A DNA stretch of 64,000 nt, from assembly GCF_013044135.1 (NCBI RefSeq), contig NZ_JABEPP010000006.1:62001-126000 (forward strand), written 5' to 3'. The stretch is from Enterovirga aerilata (GTDB lineage Bacteria > Pseudomonadota > Alphaproteobacteria > Rhizobiales > Beijerinckiaceae). This document shows, piece by piece, positions 38,764-47,898 of the stretch (within the stretch, counting starts at the first letter, position 1; each line of letters begins with the position of its first letter). The notes beneath the pieces are model-generated. The model saw only the letters and a program-made list of their open reading frames with translations, was not told the DNA's origin and ran no database searches. Made by a program: the position numbers and the translations under genes.

Positions 38764-40725
38764 TCACAGGAGCCGCCTCGATCCGGCGCGCGGCGGCCAG
38801 CGGATGATCTCCCCTCGCTCGACGGTGCGGATGACGGTCTGGGTGAAGTGGTTGAGCGATGCGTATTCCGCGAAGAAGCGATCGAGGATCGCACCGAGCA
38901 GGAAAGGGCCGGTTCCCTCGAAGGCCTTCTCGTCGAGCGTCACGATGATCTCCGTGCCGCGCGCCGTGCCGGTGCCCGCCCGCTGGCGCAGCCGGCGCAC
39001 GACCGCGCGGCTGTCAACGCTGCGGATGCCGCGGATGCGCCGCTCGGTTGCGGAATCCGTCAGGTCGGCGAACAGCGTCAGCATCTCGCGGAGCGCCCGC
39101 GCGCCGGCTCCCGCCCCGCGCTGGACGATCCCGAGGTGGTTCAGGCTCAGCATGTTGATGAGCCGCCACGTGACCGCGCCCGTATGCACCGTCTCCGTCC
39201 GGCTGCGGATCTGGGCGACGATGGGCTCGCGCGGCAGCGTCGGCCCGGAGACGCACATCACGTCGAGCGTCGCGTCGTCCGCGAGCCGGAAGTCCGCGCC
39301 GCCCTCGCCGACCGGCAGCTGCTCGGGCAGGTGGCGATTGGAGCAGAGCGCGCGGATGCTGAGCTCGGCGACGCGCGGATCGGTATCGATCCCGGCTGGC
39401 TCCAGCAGGGACAGGAACATGTCGGTGCCGGTGTAATCCGAGGTCACGCCATAGGTCCGCTCGCGCGTGGAGCGTCGGCGGGGAAGGCGGCGGATCGTGT
39501 AGAAGAGCCCGGCCTGGCCGTTGCCGTTGCCCGAAGCCGAGTAGAGCGGCTGGACCGGCACCTTCTCCGGCCGGCCGGCATAATGGGCATGGACGTCGAG
39601 AACTCGGTGCAGCTCGAAGTCGAGATAGCGGCTGCGGTCGGGGATCAGGTGGTATTCGTGCTGCCGCGCCCTGACGGGCACGCGGTCGAGCTGCATCTCG
39701 AAGAGGTTCACGGCCGGCGCGGCATAGAGCGCGAAGGCGGGAGTCTGTACCGCCGAGAGAAGCCGGCCGTTCACCTCGTTGAACGTGAAGAGGACGTCGA
39801 TGCTCTTCGCCTTCGCCTGCGCGATCAGAGGTGCAAGGCCCGTGAGGCGGAAGGCGAGGAACTTGCGCGGGAACATGAAGTATTCGCGCAGCAGGTCGAA
39901 GCCCTCGAAGATGCGCCCGTCATTGGGGATGAGCGCCTCCTCGCGCGCGAACCCGACAGGTTGCACGCAATCGGCCGGCGCCTCCAGCACCACCGGGTCG
40001 CCGAACTCGTCGAGGAAGCGCAGATGAACGCCGACCCGGTCGGCGAAGATCTGCTCGCAGATCGCGACCGCGTCGGATTCGGGCGCGAGGACGTGGACAG
40101 GCAGCTCGCGCAGCCCGCAGCCGGCGAACCGTGTCGCCGGGTCCTTCGCGGCCTCGTTGTCCGTGGGCTCGTCTTCGGGGCGTGAAGCGGCACGGTGCGT
40201 GAGCGAGAGCCGCAGCCCGGAGGCGACCTCCGGGCCGGTCGAGAGGCCGAGCGCCTGCAGCGGTCCTGGACTTCCCAGGTACTCCGCCGCCGTGATGTCG
40301 AATGGCCAGAGCGTGATGTCCGTGGCGAGCCTGTAGCGGCAGGCGACCCGGCGCTCGCGCTCGCGGTAGGTTGCATCGAGATAGGCACCGCGCGGAATGC
40401 GCCGTCCCTCCCGCAGCCCGGGATCGCCGTAGGGCGGCTGCACCCTTGCGAGCAGGGCCGAGGGTGTCGGGGCCAGGTAGTTGGGGACGAGCTGTTCGAG
40501 GAGGTTGCTCGTGAATTCCGGGAATTCGTGCTTGAGCTTCAGCTGAACGCGGGCGGCCAGGAACGCCGCGCCTTCCAGCAGGCCCGCGATCATCGGGTCG
40601 GAGCGGTCCTCGACCAGCCCTCCGAGCCGCTCGGCGATGCCGGGATATTCCTCCGCGAACTCGCGCGCCTGCTCCTGGAGGAGCTTCAGCTCGCGGTTGT
40701 AGAGATCGAGGAACTCCCGGTTCAT
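38764..40725 (-). CDS. tssF: T6SS baseplate protein TssF
   Basis: A 653-residue protein beginning MNREFLDLYNRELKLLQEQAREFAEEYPGIAERLGGLVEDRSDPMIAGLLEGAAFLAARVQLKLKHEFPEFTSNLLEQLVPNYLAPTPS, the canonical TssF N-terminus. With TssG it forms the baseplate wedge. The gap of 109 nt to tssE contains no gene. It is clearly full length. Confidence 0.97.
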   Translation of the reverse strand: MNREFLDLYNRELKLLQEQAREFAEEYPGIAERLGGLVEDRSDPMIAGLLEGAAFLAARVQLKLKHEFPEFTSNLLEQLVPNYLAPTPSALLARVQPPYGDPGLREGRRIPRGAYLDATYRERERRVACRYRLATDITLWPFDITAAEYLGSPGPLQALGLSTGPEVASGLRLSLTHRAASRPEDEPTDNEAAKDPATRFAGCGLRELPVHVLAPESDAVAICEQIFADRVGVHLRFLDEFGDPVVLEAPADCVQPVGFAREEALIPNDGRIFEGFDLLREYFMFPRKFLAFRLTGLAPLIAQAKAKSIDVLFTFNEVNGRLLSAVQTPAFALYAAPAVNLFEMQLDRVPVRARQHEYHLIPDRSRYLDFELHRVLDVHAHYAGRPEKVPVQPLYSASGNGNGQAGLFYTIRRLPRRRSTRERTYGVTSDYTGTDMFLSLLEPAGIDTDPRVAELSIRALCSNRHLPEQLPVGEGGADFRLADDATLDVMCVSGPTLPREPIVAQIRSRTETVHTGAVTWRLINMLSLNHLGIVQRGAGAGARALREMLTLFADLTDSATERRIRGIRSVDSRAVVRRLRQRAGTGTARGTEIIVTLDEKAFEGTGPFLLGAILDRFFAEYASLNHFTQTVIRTVERGEIIRWPPRAGSRRLL

Positions 40726-40834
40726 GTGGCCGAGATCGGCCTGCGCCGTTCAACCATGCCATGCCGGCGGAGCCCTGCCCGGATCATCTCGCGTTCGCCC
40801 TGCGGATCGGAGCGGCGGGTGTCACCACCTCGGT

Positions 40835-41383
40835 TCACCGGCGCTTGATGGTGATCTTGCCCGTGTCCCGCTCCAGGTCGGCGACGAACTCGACGGGGAG
40901 GTTCAGCGGGTCACAGTTGAGGTCGGCACGCACAATGAACCTGATCTTGAGCTCGTCCGCGGTCACGCTCCGGTCGCGGAGGACCTGGATCGATCCGGGT
41001 AGGAGGCGCGGCTCGTAGGTCCTGAGCGCCGTCTGGATCTCCTCGCCGATATCGTTGACGCCGATCTCGTCGATCGTCCGATGCACGACGTCCGCGAAGC
41101 CGTAATTCAGGATCGAGCGTCTCACCGCCTCGTGCTCGTCGAGCTTGATCGTGGCATCGAGATTGATCGTGTTCATGAGGTTTTCGAGATCCTCCCCGAC
41201 CGCGCGCTGGAGCGCCGCTTCCGACATCGTCGCCCGGCCGGTCGCACGACGTCCGGCGACGACGCGCTCGCCGGCCTCGTCGCGCTCGTCGATGCGCTGC
41301 TTGGCATCGCGCTCCTCGAAGGCCTGCCGGAACGCCGCCATGAAAGGCGTCCGCATCCGGGTGGACTTGCCTGGACCAGCCAT
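40835..41383 (-). CDS. tssE: T6SS baseplate protein TssE (gp25-like)
   Basis: A 182-residue gp25-like lysozyme-fold baseplate protein. The C-terminal gp25 domain has EDLENLMNTINLDA...HEAVRRSILNYGFADVVHRTIDEIGVNDIGEEIQTALRTYEPRLLPGSIQVL, containing the EPRL motif required for sheath polymerisation. The N-terminal ~55 residues are charged and include a motif RDAKQRIDERDEAGERVV. It lies 234 nt downstream of tssC across a hairpin terminator. Confidence 0.95.
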   Translation of the reverse strand: MAGPGKSTRMRTPFMAAFRQAFEERDAKQRIDERDEAGERVVAGRRATGRATMSEAALQRAVGEDLENLMNTINLDATIKLDEHEAVRRSILNYGFADVVHRTIDEIGVNDIGEEIQTALRTYEPRLLPGSIQVLRDRSVTADELKIRFIVRADLNCDPLNLPVEFVADLERDTGKITIKRR

Positions 41384-41449
41384 CGCAGCTTCACCCTCTC
41401 GCCCGACATCACGCGGCTCCAGAGGAGATGCCCCGAGCCCGCGACCCGT

Positions 41450-41478
41450 AAAACGAAAGCGCCGCTGCTGAGCGGCGC
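41450..41478 (-). terminator. Intrinsic terminator-like hairpin between tssC and tssE
   Basis: Read on the minus strand, GCGCCGCT / AGCGGCGC form a perfect 8-bp stem with a 4-nt loop, followed by CTTTCGTTTTA, a fair U-tract. It lies 140 nt after tssC and 67 nt before tssE in the direction of transcription. It may attenuate read-through so that the sheath genes tssBC are made in excess over baseplate genes. Confidence 0.55.
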
Positions 41479-41617
41479 CTGGTCAGCCCGCCTCCTGCGG
41501 AGAGCGGGCCACGAATGAAGCAGCGAGCGAGCGCCCGCCGCCGCTCGTCACGCCGAGGTGTTCTTCTGGATGTCCCCACTTGGCCTCGATCTCGGGGCCG
41601 GCGGAACCGTCCTTGGC

Positions 41618-43123
41618 CTATTGCTTCGCTGCCGGGAGGCGGGACACCAAGCTCATCCCGATGTCCATGCCCTCAAGCTGATAATGCGGCCGGAGATAGA
41701 ACTTGGCCGTGTAGTAGCCCGGGTTTTCCTCGTCCTCGAAGATGTCCACACGGGCATCGGCCAACGGCTTGCGCGCTTTGGTCTGCTCGGTGGAGTTGGC
41801 GGGATCGCCGTCGACGTATTGGTTGATCCACTCCTGCAGCCACTTGGTGAGCTGCGCCTTCTCCTTCGTCGAGCCGATCTTATCGCGCACCATGCATTTG
41901 AGGTAATGGGCGAAGCGCGACACCGCGAACATGTAGGGGAGGCGCGAGGACAGATTGTCGGAAGCGGTCGCCTCCACGCCCTTCTCCCCGAAATAGGCCT
42001 TCGGCTTGTAGAGCGACTGCGCGCCGATGAAGGCAGCCTTGTCGGAGTTCTTGCGGTGGATGAGCGGGATCAGGCCGGACTTGGCGAGCTCGGCCTCACG
42101 CCGATCACTGATCGCGATCTCGGTCGGGCATTTCATGTCCACCCCGCCGTCATCGGTCGGAAAGGTGTGGGTGGGCAGGTTGATCACCTCGCCGCCCGAT
42201 TCCACGCCCCGGATGCGGACGGTCCAGCCGCATTCCTTGTAGGCGCGGTTGATGTTCACTGCCATCGCATAGGCCGCGTTCATCCAGGCGTATTTCTCGC
42301 CCGAGTGACCGTCTGTCTCCTCCTCGAACGCGAACTCCTCCACCGGCTCGGTCTTGGCCCCATAGGGCAGGCGGGACAGGACGCGCGGCATGCACAGGCC
42401 GACGTAGCGGGAATCGGGATTGTCGCGCAGCGACTTCCAGGCGGCGTATTCCGGCGTGTCGAAGATCTTGCCCAGGTCGCGCGGGTTGGTGAGCTCGGTG
42501 AAGCTGTCCATCCCGAGCAGCGTCGGGTCTGCGCCCGCGAAGAAGGGCGCATGCGCCGCGCCCGCCACCTTGGAGATGTCGCGCAGGAGCTGCACGTCCT
42601 GCGGCAGGTGGCTGAAATAATAGTCGGCTACGAGACAGCCGAACGGCTCGCCGCCGAGCTGGCCGAACTCCGCCTCGTAGATCTTCTTGAAGATCGGACT
42701 CTGGTCCCACCGTGCGCCAGGGAAGAGCTTGAGGTTGCGGGCGAGCTCGTTCTTGGAGACGTTCATCACCCTAATCTTCAGAGTGGAATCCGTCTCCGAG
42801 TTCATTACGAGGTAGTTCAGCCCGCGCCAGGCGCTCTCGACCTTCTGGAACTCCTCCGCGTGGAGGATCTCGTTCACCTGAACGGTAAGCTTCTCGTCGA
42901 TACGCGCGATCATTTCCTCGATCGTGTCGAGGACATCGTCCTTGATCAGGCTCGTGTCCGAGAGCGCCTGCCGGACCAGCGTGCCGACGGCGTTCTCTAC
43001 CTCGGTCGCCGCACGTTCCGTGCGCGGCTTGAAGCTCTGCTTCAGAAGATTTGCGAACTCGTCGGCTTCCGCCGTCTCGACGACTGCGCCCTGGCGTTCG
43101 GCATCGGCAAGTTGTGAAGACAT
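41618..43123 (-). CDS. tssC: T6SS sheath large subunit TssC
   Basis: 501 residues. TssB and TssC assemble the contractile sheath. Family features are ESAWRGLNYLVMNSETDSTLKIRVMNVSKNEL, YEAEFGQLGGEPFGCLVADYYFSHLPQDVQLLRDISKVAGAAHAPF, PRVLSRLPYG and the C-terminal GYYTAKFYLRPHYQLEGMDIGMSLVSRLP. It is full length and lies 79 nt after tssB. Confidence 0.98.
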   Translation of the reverse strand: MSSQLADAERQGAVVETAEADEFANLLKQSFKPRTERAATEVENAVGTLVRQALSDTSLIKDDVLDTIEEMIARIDEKLTVQVNEILHAEEFQKVESAWRGLNYLVMNSETDSTLKIRVMNVSKNELARNLKLFPGARWDQSPIFKKIYEAEFGQLGGEPFGCLVADYYFSHLPQDVQLLRDISKVAGAAHAPFFAGADPTLLGMDSFTELTNPRDLGKIFDTPEYAAWKSLRDNPDSRYVGLCMPRVLSRLPYGAKTEPVEEFAFEEETDGHSGEKYAWMNAAYAMAVNINRAYKECGWTVRIRGVESGGEVINLPTHTFPTDDGGVDMKCPTEIAISDRREAELAKSGLIPLIHRKNSDKAAFIGAQSLYKPKAYFGEKGVEATASDNLSSRLPYMFAVSRFAHYLKCMVRDKIGSTKEKAQLTKWLQEWINQYVDGDPANSTEQTKARKPLADARVDIFEDEENPGYYTAKFYLRPHYQLEGMDIGMSLVSRLPAAKQ

Positions 43124-43202
43124 GTTCGCCTCGTCAGATTCCGTCTAGCCTGGGCGGCGGCGCGTCGGCGCGGTCCGCTCCCCGACACGCCTCGGCGGCG
43201 CC

Positions 43203-43733
43203 TCAGGCGTCCTTCTCGGCGCCGTCTTCGCCTCTCTTCTCGGCCATGCGGGACTCGATCGCCTTCATCAGGTCGGGGTCCTTCAGCAGCGCCTTGAGCT
43301 GGTCGGATGCGGCGACCTTGCCGTCCATGTAGCGGAGGAGGTTCGAGAGCTGTTCGCGCGCCTCCAGGAGTTTCGCGAGAGACGGGACCTGCCGGGCGAC
43401 GGAGGCGGGACTGAAATCCTCCATCTTGTTGAAGCGCAAGGCGACCGAGAGCTGTTCCTTCGAGTCCGGATCGAGCTTGTTCTCGACGCGGAACTTCACG
43501 CCAGGTTGGATGGCGGCCATCCTCTGGTCGAAATTGTCCATGTCGAATTCAGTGAATTTCCGGTCGGCGATATCCGCCTTCTCGACACCGGGATCGTTGC
43601 CGGAAAGATCGGCCATGACGCCCATCACGAAGGGCAGCTCGATCTTCTTCTCTGCGTCGTAGGGATCCTCGTACGTGATATGCACGCGCGGCGGGCGGTT
43701 GCGCTTGATGAACTTCTGACCCGTGTCGGCCAT
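43203..43733 (-). CDS. tssB: T6SS sheath small subunit TssB
   Basis: A 176-residue TssB/VipA protein beginning MADTGQKFIKRNRPPRVHITYEDPYDAEKKIELPFVMGVMADLSGNDP, with PDLMKAIESRM near the C-terminus, in the region where the ClpV-recognised helix of TssC contacts it in the sheath. It pairs with TssC downstream. The 170 nt between it and tssA may hold an internal promoter, but none is convincing. Confidence 0.97.
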   Translation of the reverse strand: MADTGQKFIKRNRPPRVHITYEDPYDAEKKIELPFVMGVMADLSGNDPGVEKADIADRKFTEFDMDNFDQRMAAIQPGVKFRVENKLDPDSKEQLSVALRFNKMEDFSPASVARQVPSLAKLLEAREQLSNLLRYMDGKVAASDQLKALLKDPDLMKAIESRMAEKRGEDGAEKDA

Positions 43734-43903
43734 GGTCCTGCCCCCGCTGTCCCGCCGTGGTTACGACCCGGCGGCCTTGTTTCGTGCCGTTCTGTTTCCG
43801 GATTGTGTCGCGGTCCCAGAAAAAGTCGCCCGACCTTGATCCGGAACTCCCGTCTCGGGGATTGAAGGCGAAAACCACCCCCGCGTCAACGCGATATCAA
43901 CCT

Positions 43904-45340
43904 TCATTCCGACCTGGGCACGAGGTCGGGCAAGACGTCCTTAAGAATCGTCATGAAATCGCGATCGATCATCCCGCGCGCCCGCTCGGTCAGGAGCGGG
44001 ATAGGGCTGGATGGTTCGGCCGAACGGTAGAAACTGCTGACCTGATCGAGAAGAGACGCGGCATCGGCCCGGCTCTTAACCTCGATGAGCGGCCGCGCGG
44101 GCGTATCCTCGCTCTCCGCCTGTTCTGTCCCGGCATTCTCCGTTTCGTCCCTCCCGCCGGCTCCCTCGCTCTCGTCCGACGACCAGGAGGACCAGCCGCC
44201 GTCGTCAGAGTTCTTGGCGGGCTCCTCCGCGGCCCAGGCTTCCTGCGGGTCGGGGAATTGCTCGAAGCTAAGGCCGAACAGCCTCTCGGCTCCGAGCTGG
44301 ATCCGCGCCTGGTCAGCGTAGGCCGGCACGAGAATGCGGACGACCTCCGGGAAGGATTTCCCCATCAGCCTCTGCGCCTGCTGAACCAGGATCGCGGCGG
44401 GGTTCGACGGCTCGAACTGCCGAAAATAGCCGTTGAGCGCAGCGAGGGCGTCGCGGACGTCGGCCAGGCTCGTCACACGGCCGCTGGCTATTGCGGGGGA
44501 GGGGGCCGGCCCGGCCCCGGCTGCGGCGGGGAGGGCGCCTCCGGACGTCCCGGATGCGGGCTGGGCGCCGCTCGGGTCGCGTGCGGCGAGCGCTCCTTCC
44601 ACCGCCTCCAGCATCTTCTTGGCGAGGGGCGGCAGCTTCTCGAGGATGGCGGCCTGCTCGTAGCCCGCCCGTTCGATGGTGATCGCCTGGATCGCTTTGG
44701 CCCCGTCCACGATCCTGCGCAGATCGGCCGCCGTGGCCTGCAGGAGCTCGAGCTCGGCCTCGCCGAAGGCGCGCTCGACCGTTCCGCGATCCACCGCCGT
44801 CTCGTCGTCGCGCGGCTTCATTTCGCCGTTCGCGACCATGATGGACCGATAGCTGATAGGGCCCGCGCGCCGGCTCACCACGAGGGGGATGTGCTGCAGC
44901 GGCAGGACGACGCTCGGGTTGTCGTCGAGCGCCTGCAGGACCGCAACCCTCAGGCTGTAGTCGCCGTCCTCGCCCTTCGGGTGCACCTCGGCCCAGCGCT
45001 CGCGCAGGAGCGCCGCCACGGCCTCCATGCAAGACGCGAAGCCCGCCAGGTCGCGGTTCAGCGCGAGCAGGCGACCATAGATCGTGAGCAGGCGAAGGTC
45101 CCGCGTCTCTCCGAGCAGCCGGTCGAGCGTCTTGAATTCCGACCCGAAGTCGATGGTCGACCTGTCGAAGGGCTGGAGGCGGCCCTCGTCGTCCCGGGTG
45201 AAGAAGGAGGCCGGAAAAAGGCCCTCGGCGCGCGCTACGAAATTCGCGAAATCGGGATCGCCCTCAAGGTCGAGGTCCGGCCCGCAAGGATCGGTGGCCG
45301 AAAGCGGCTCCGTCAGGACCGCTAAGCTATGGGTCGCCAT
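43904..45340 (-). CDS. tssA: T6SS protein TssA (ImpA N-terminal domain)
   Basis: 478 residues. The N-terminal ImpA domain shows AVLTEPLSATDPCGPDLDLEGDPDFANFVARAEG and RDLRLLTIYGRLLALNRDLAGFASCMEAVAALLRERWAEVHP. A linker rich in Ala/Gly/Pro follows, then a helical region with LADVRDALAALNGYFRQFEPSNPAAILVQQAQRLMGKSFPEVVRILVP, the C-terminal piece shared by TssA1-type proteins, and an acidic Ser-rich tail. TssA coordinates baseplate and tail-sheath polymerisation. Confidence 0.95.
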   Translation of the reverse strand: MATHSLAVLTEPLSATDPCGPDLDLEGDPDFANFVARAEGLFPASFFTRDDEGRLQPFDRSTIDFGSEFKTLDRLLGETRDLRLLTIYGRLLALNRDLAGFASCMEAVAALLRERWAEVHPKGEDGDYSLRVAVLQALDDNPSVVLPLQHIPLVVSRRAGPISYRSIMVANGEMKPRDDETAVDRGTVERAFGEAELELLQATAADLRRIVDGAKAIQAITIERAGYEQAAILEKLPPLAKKMLEAVEGALAARDPSGAQPASGTSGGALPAAAGAGPAPSPAIASGRVTSLADVRDALAALNGYFRQFEPSNPAAILVQQAQRLMGKSFPEVVRILVPAYADQARIQLGAERLFGLSFEQFPDPQEAWAAEEPAKNSDDGGWSSWSSDESEGAGGRDETENAGTEQAESEDTPARPLIEVKSRADAASLLDQVSSFYRSAEPSSPIPLLTERARGMIDRDFMTILKDVLPDLVPRSE

Positions 45341-45397
45341 CCGAGGCGGGCTCCGGCACGCCCTGCCGTAAGCGGCGGACGCTGCTCGCTCGAACCT

Positions 45398-45946
45398 CTA
45401 CTCGGTGCGAAGCCGCGTCTCCACCCGGCGGTTCGTCGAAGCCAGCGGATTGCCGCCGATCGGTTTCTGCTTGCCGTAGCCCTTTGCCTCCAGCCGGGCG
45501 GTGTCGACGCCTTGGGCCGTCAGGTACTCCACCACGGCATTGGCGCGCCGTGTGGACAGATCGAGATTGAACTCGTCGCTCCCCTTGCCGTCCGTATGCC
45601 CCTCGACCAGGAAGGCGGCGGAGCCGAGGCGCGGGTCCTTCAGGGCCTTGGCGAACTCGTCGAGATTGCTTTTCGCCGCCTTGGTCAGCGTCGCTGAATT
45701 GTACTCGAAATTGACCACGAGATCGAAATTGCCGGCCGGTTTCGGCTTCGGAGCGATCGCCTTGGCGCATTCGCTCTCGGTCCCGATGCAGAGCGCGCGC
45801 GGCGGGCCGAGATCCGGCTGCGGAGCGAAGTGCGAGACGATGTCGGACGCCTTGTAGGCCGGTCTCGGGTTTGCCTGGGCAAAGGCGCTTTGTCCCAGGC
45901 CAGCCGCCGCAAGGGCTGCCAGCGGGAACAAAATCTTACTGCACAT
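45398..45946 (-). CDS. OmpA-family peptidoglycan-binding protein of the T6SS locus
   Basis: 182 residues. The signal peptide MCSKILFPLAALAAAGLGQSAFAQ is of Sec type; there is no lipobox Cys at the cleavage site. The C-terminal OmpA-like domain (about 75-182) has NFEYNSATLTKAAKSNLDEFAKALKD, VEGHTDGKGSDEFNLDLSTRRANAVVEYLTAQGVD and NRRVETRL, with the Asp and Arg that bind diaminopimelate. It is the first gene of the minus-strand tss block and probably anchors the apparatus to peptidoglycan. Confidence 0.88.
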   Translation of the reverse strand: MCSKILFPLAALAAAGLGQSAFAQANPRPAYKASDIVSHFAPQPDLGPPRALCIGTESECAKAIAPKPKPAGNFDLVVNFEYNSATLTKAAKSNLDEFAKALKDPRLGSAAFLVEGHTDGKGSDEFNLDLSTRRANAVVEYLTAQGVDTARLEAKGYGKQKPIGGNPLASTNRRVETRLRTE

Positions 45947-46029
45947 CGCGAGTTGCCCGAAAACAGCACCTCGAATATGGCTGAGGCATTCCGCCGCGTC
46001 AAGCGAGCCGGTTCAGTCGAGAGCGACTC

Positions 46030-47889
46030 ATGCCCGTCCAAATCGACAGCTCCGCGACCCAGGCCAAGAGGATCGCAAAGCTCACGACGCCGCTCGGTCA
46101 GGATCGACTTCTTCTGCATCGCTTCGAGGGTGTGGAGGGACTGAGCGAACTCTTCGAATATCGGGCCGAAGCTCTCAGCGACGACATGGATATCGATTTC
46201 ACCGGCGGGATCGGAAAGAATTGCTCGGTCTCGTTCGAGTCCTACAATGGTGGCCAGCGGCAGTTCAGCGGCGTCCTGACGGAGGCGCAGTGGATCGGCG
46301 CGCGCCAGGAGCGCTACGCCTACCGCCTCACGCTGCGGCCCTGGTTCTGGCTCACCGGGCGGATCGCCAAGAGCCGCATCTTCAAGCGCAAGACCCTGGA
46401 GCAGATCTTCAACATCGTCTTCACGGATAACGGCTTCCGCTCCAAAGTCATCATGAAGATCCGCGAGGCCACGCAGGAGCTCGAATACGTCACCCAGTAT
46501 CGCGAGACCGACCTCGCCTTTGTGGCGCGGCTCGCCGAGGAATACGGGATCTACTGGTATTTCGAGCACAAGCAGGACGATCACGTCCTTCATCTCATCG
46601 ACTCGCTGTCGGATCTGCCCTCGGCCCAGTTCGGCGGAGGCGGATCGGTCCTGCCCTACAACCCGCTGGCCGGGCAGGACCGGCGCGATCGCGAACACAT
46701 CTACGAGTGGCGCGCCGAACGGCGGTTCCGGACCGGTCGGGTGGAACTGCGCGACTACGACTATATGCAGGCCGCCAAGCGGACGCTCGTCGCCGACAAG
46801 GATGGAACCGAGGGCTACGAGCATTCGCGGCTCGAAGCCTATGACTCTCCCGGCCGCTTCACGACCGAGGCGCAGGGGAAGCACCTCGCCCGGGTACGGC
46901 TCGAGGCCGAGCAGTCGCTCGATCACCGCAAGTTCGCCTCGGGCGACGCCGTCAGCCTCTATCCGGGCGCGACATTCTCGCTCATCGGGCATAGGGCGGA
47001 TTCGGGCGAATACTTCGTCGTTCGGGCAAATCACGCCTTCGTGGCCGAGGATTACCGCTCCGGTCCGGGCGGGGACGCGGAAGAGGTCTATCGGGGACAG
47101 TACGAGTTCCAGGACAAGGCGCGCCCGTTCCGGGCGCCGCAGCTCACGCCGAGGCCGCGCGTCTATGGTCCCCAGACGGCCTTCGTGGTCACCGAGTCGA
47201 AGGGCTCCAAGGAGGAGATCGACGTCGACAAGGAGGGCCGCATCTTCGTGAATTTCCACTGGAATCGCGAGGACAAGAACGATTCCTGCTCGCGTGCGGT
47301 TCGGGTGGCGCAGATGTGGGCCGGCAAGCAGTGGGGATGGCAGGTCATCCCCCGCGTCGGCATGGAGGTCGTGGTCGAGTTCCTCGAAGGCGACCCGGAC
47401 CAGCCGCTCGTCACCGGCGCGGTCTACAACAGCGACTTCCCGTATCCCTACACGCCGCTGCCGGACAAGAAGAACATCTCAGGCGTGAAGACGGACTCCA
47501 CGCTGGGTCATGGCGGCTACAACGAGTTCATCTTCGACGACTCGAAGGACAAGGAAAAGGTCCAGTTCAGGGCCGAGAAGGACCTCGATTCCAACATCCG
47601 GAACACGGAGAAGCGGCGGATCGCCGAGAACTTCAAGGGCGGGAGCAGCGACCCGTCGCGCTCGACGGAGCTCGTTCACGGGACCGACAAGCTCAAGATC
47701 AGCGACGGCGACTGGGACGTCAACGTCTCCGACAGCATCAAGATCGAGGCGAAGAAGAGGATCGAGGTAATCTGCGGGACGAGCAAGATCACTATAACTC
47801 CTTCGGAGATCAAGGTCGAGGCCGGGCAGATCAAGCTCGAAGGCACGGCCGAGATCACCCAGAACGCTCCGATGATCAAGCTGAATTGA
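46030..47889 (+). CDS. vgrG: T6SS spike protein VgrG (TssI)
   Basis: A 619-residue trimeric spike, related to phage T4 gp27/gp5. The gp27-like part has LTLRPWFWLTGRIAKSRIFKRKTLEQIFNIVF and YRETDLAFVARLAEEYGIYWYFEH. The gp5 OB-fold part has VDKEGRIFVNFHWNREDKNDSCSRAVRVAQMWAGKQWGWQVIPRVGMEVVVEFLEGDPDQPLVTGAVYN. A beta-helix needle ends NAPMIKLN. There is no extra C-terminal effector domain. It is divergent from the ompA-like gene and begins the plus-strand block. Confidence 0.98.
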   Translation: MPVQIDSSATQAKRIAKLTTPLGQDRLLLHRFEGVEGLSELFEYRAEALSDDMDIDFTGGIGKNCSVSFESYNGGQRQFSGVLTEAQWIGARQERYAYRLTLRPWFWLTGRIAKSRIFKRKTLEQIFNIVFTDNGFRSKVIMKIREATQELEYVTQYRETDLAFVARLAEEYGIYWYFEHKQDDHVLHLIDSLSDLPSAQFGGGGSVLPYNPLAGQDRRDREHIYEWRAERRFRTGRVELRDYDYMQAAKRTLVADKDGTEGYEHSRLEAYDSPGRFTTEAQGKHLARVRLEAEQSLDHRKFASGDAVSLYPGATFSLIGHRADSGEYFVVRANHAFVAEDYRSGPGGDAEEVYRGQYEFQDKARPFRAPQLTPRPRVYGPQTAFVVTESKGSKEEIDVDKEGRIFVNFHWNREDKNDSCSRAVRVAQMWAGKQWGWQVIPRVGMEVVVEFLEGDPDQPLVTGAVYNSDFPYPYTPLPDKKNISGVKTDSTLGHGGYNEFIFDDSKDKEKVQFRAEKDLDSNIRNTEKRRIAENFKGGSSDPSRSTELVHGTDKLKISDGDWDVNVSDSIKIEAKKRIEVICGTSKITITPSEIKVEAGQIKLEGTAEITQNAPMIKLN

Positions 47890-47898
47890 GGCCGAGGA

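Noticed and set aside
41483-41617. In-frame continuation of tssC beyond its TAG stop for about 44 codons
   Set aside because: TssC normally ends at the SLVSRLP region, so the stop is at the expected place; a short open stretch is likely by chance in GC-rich DNA. No read-through signal was seen.
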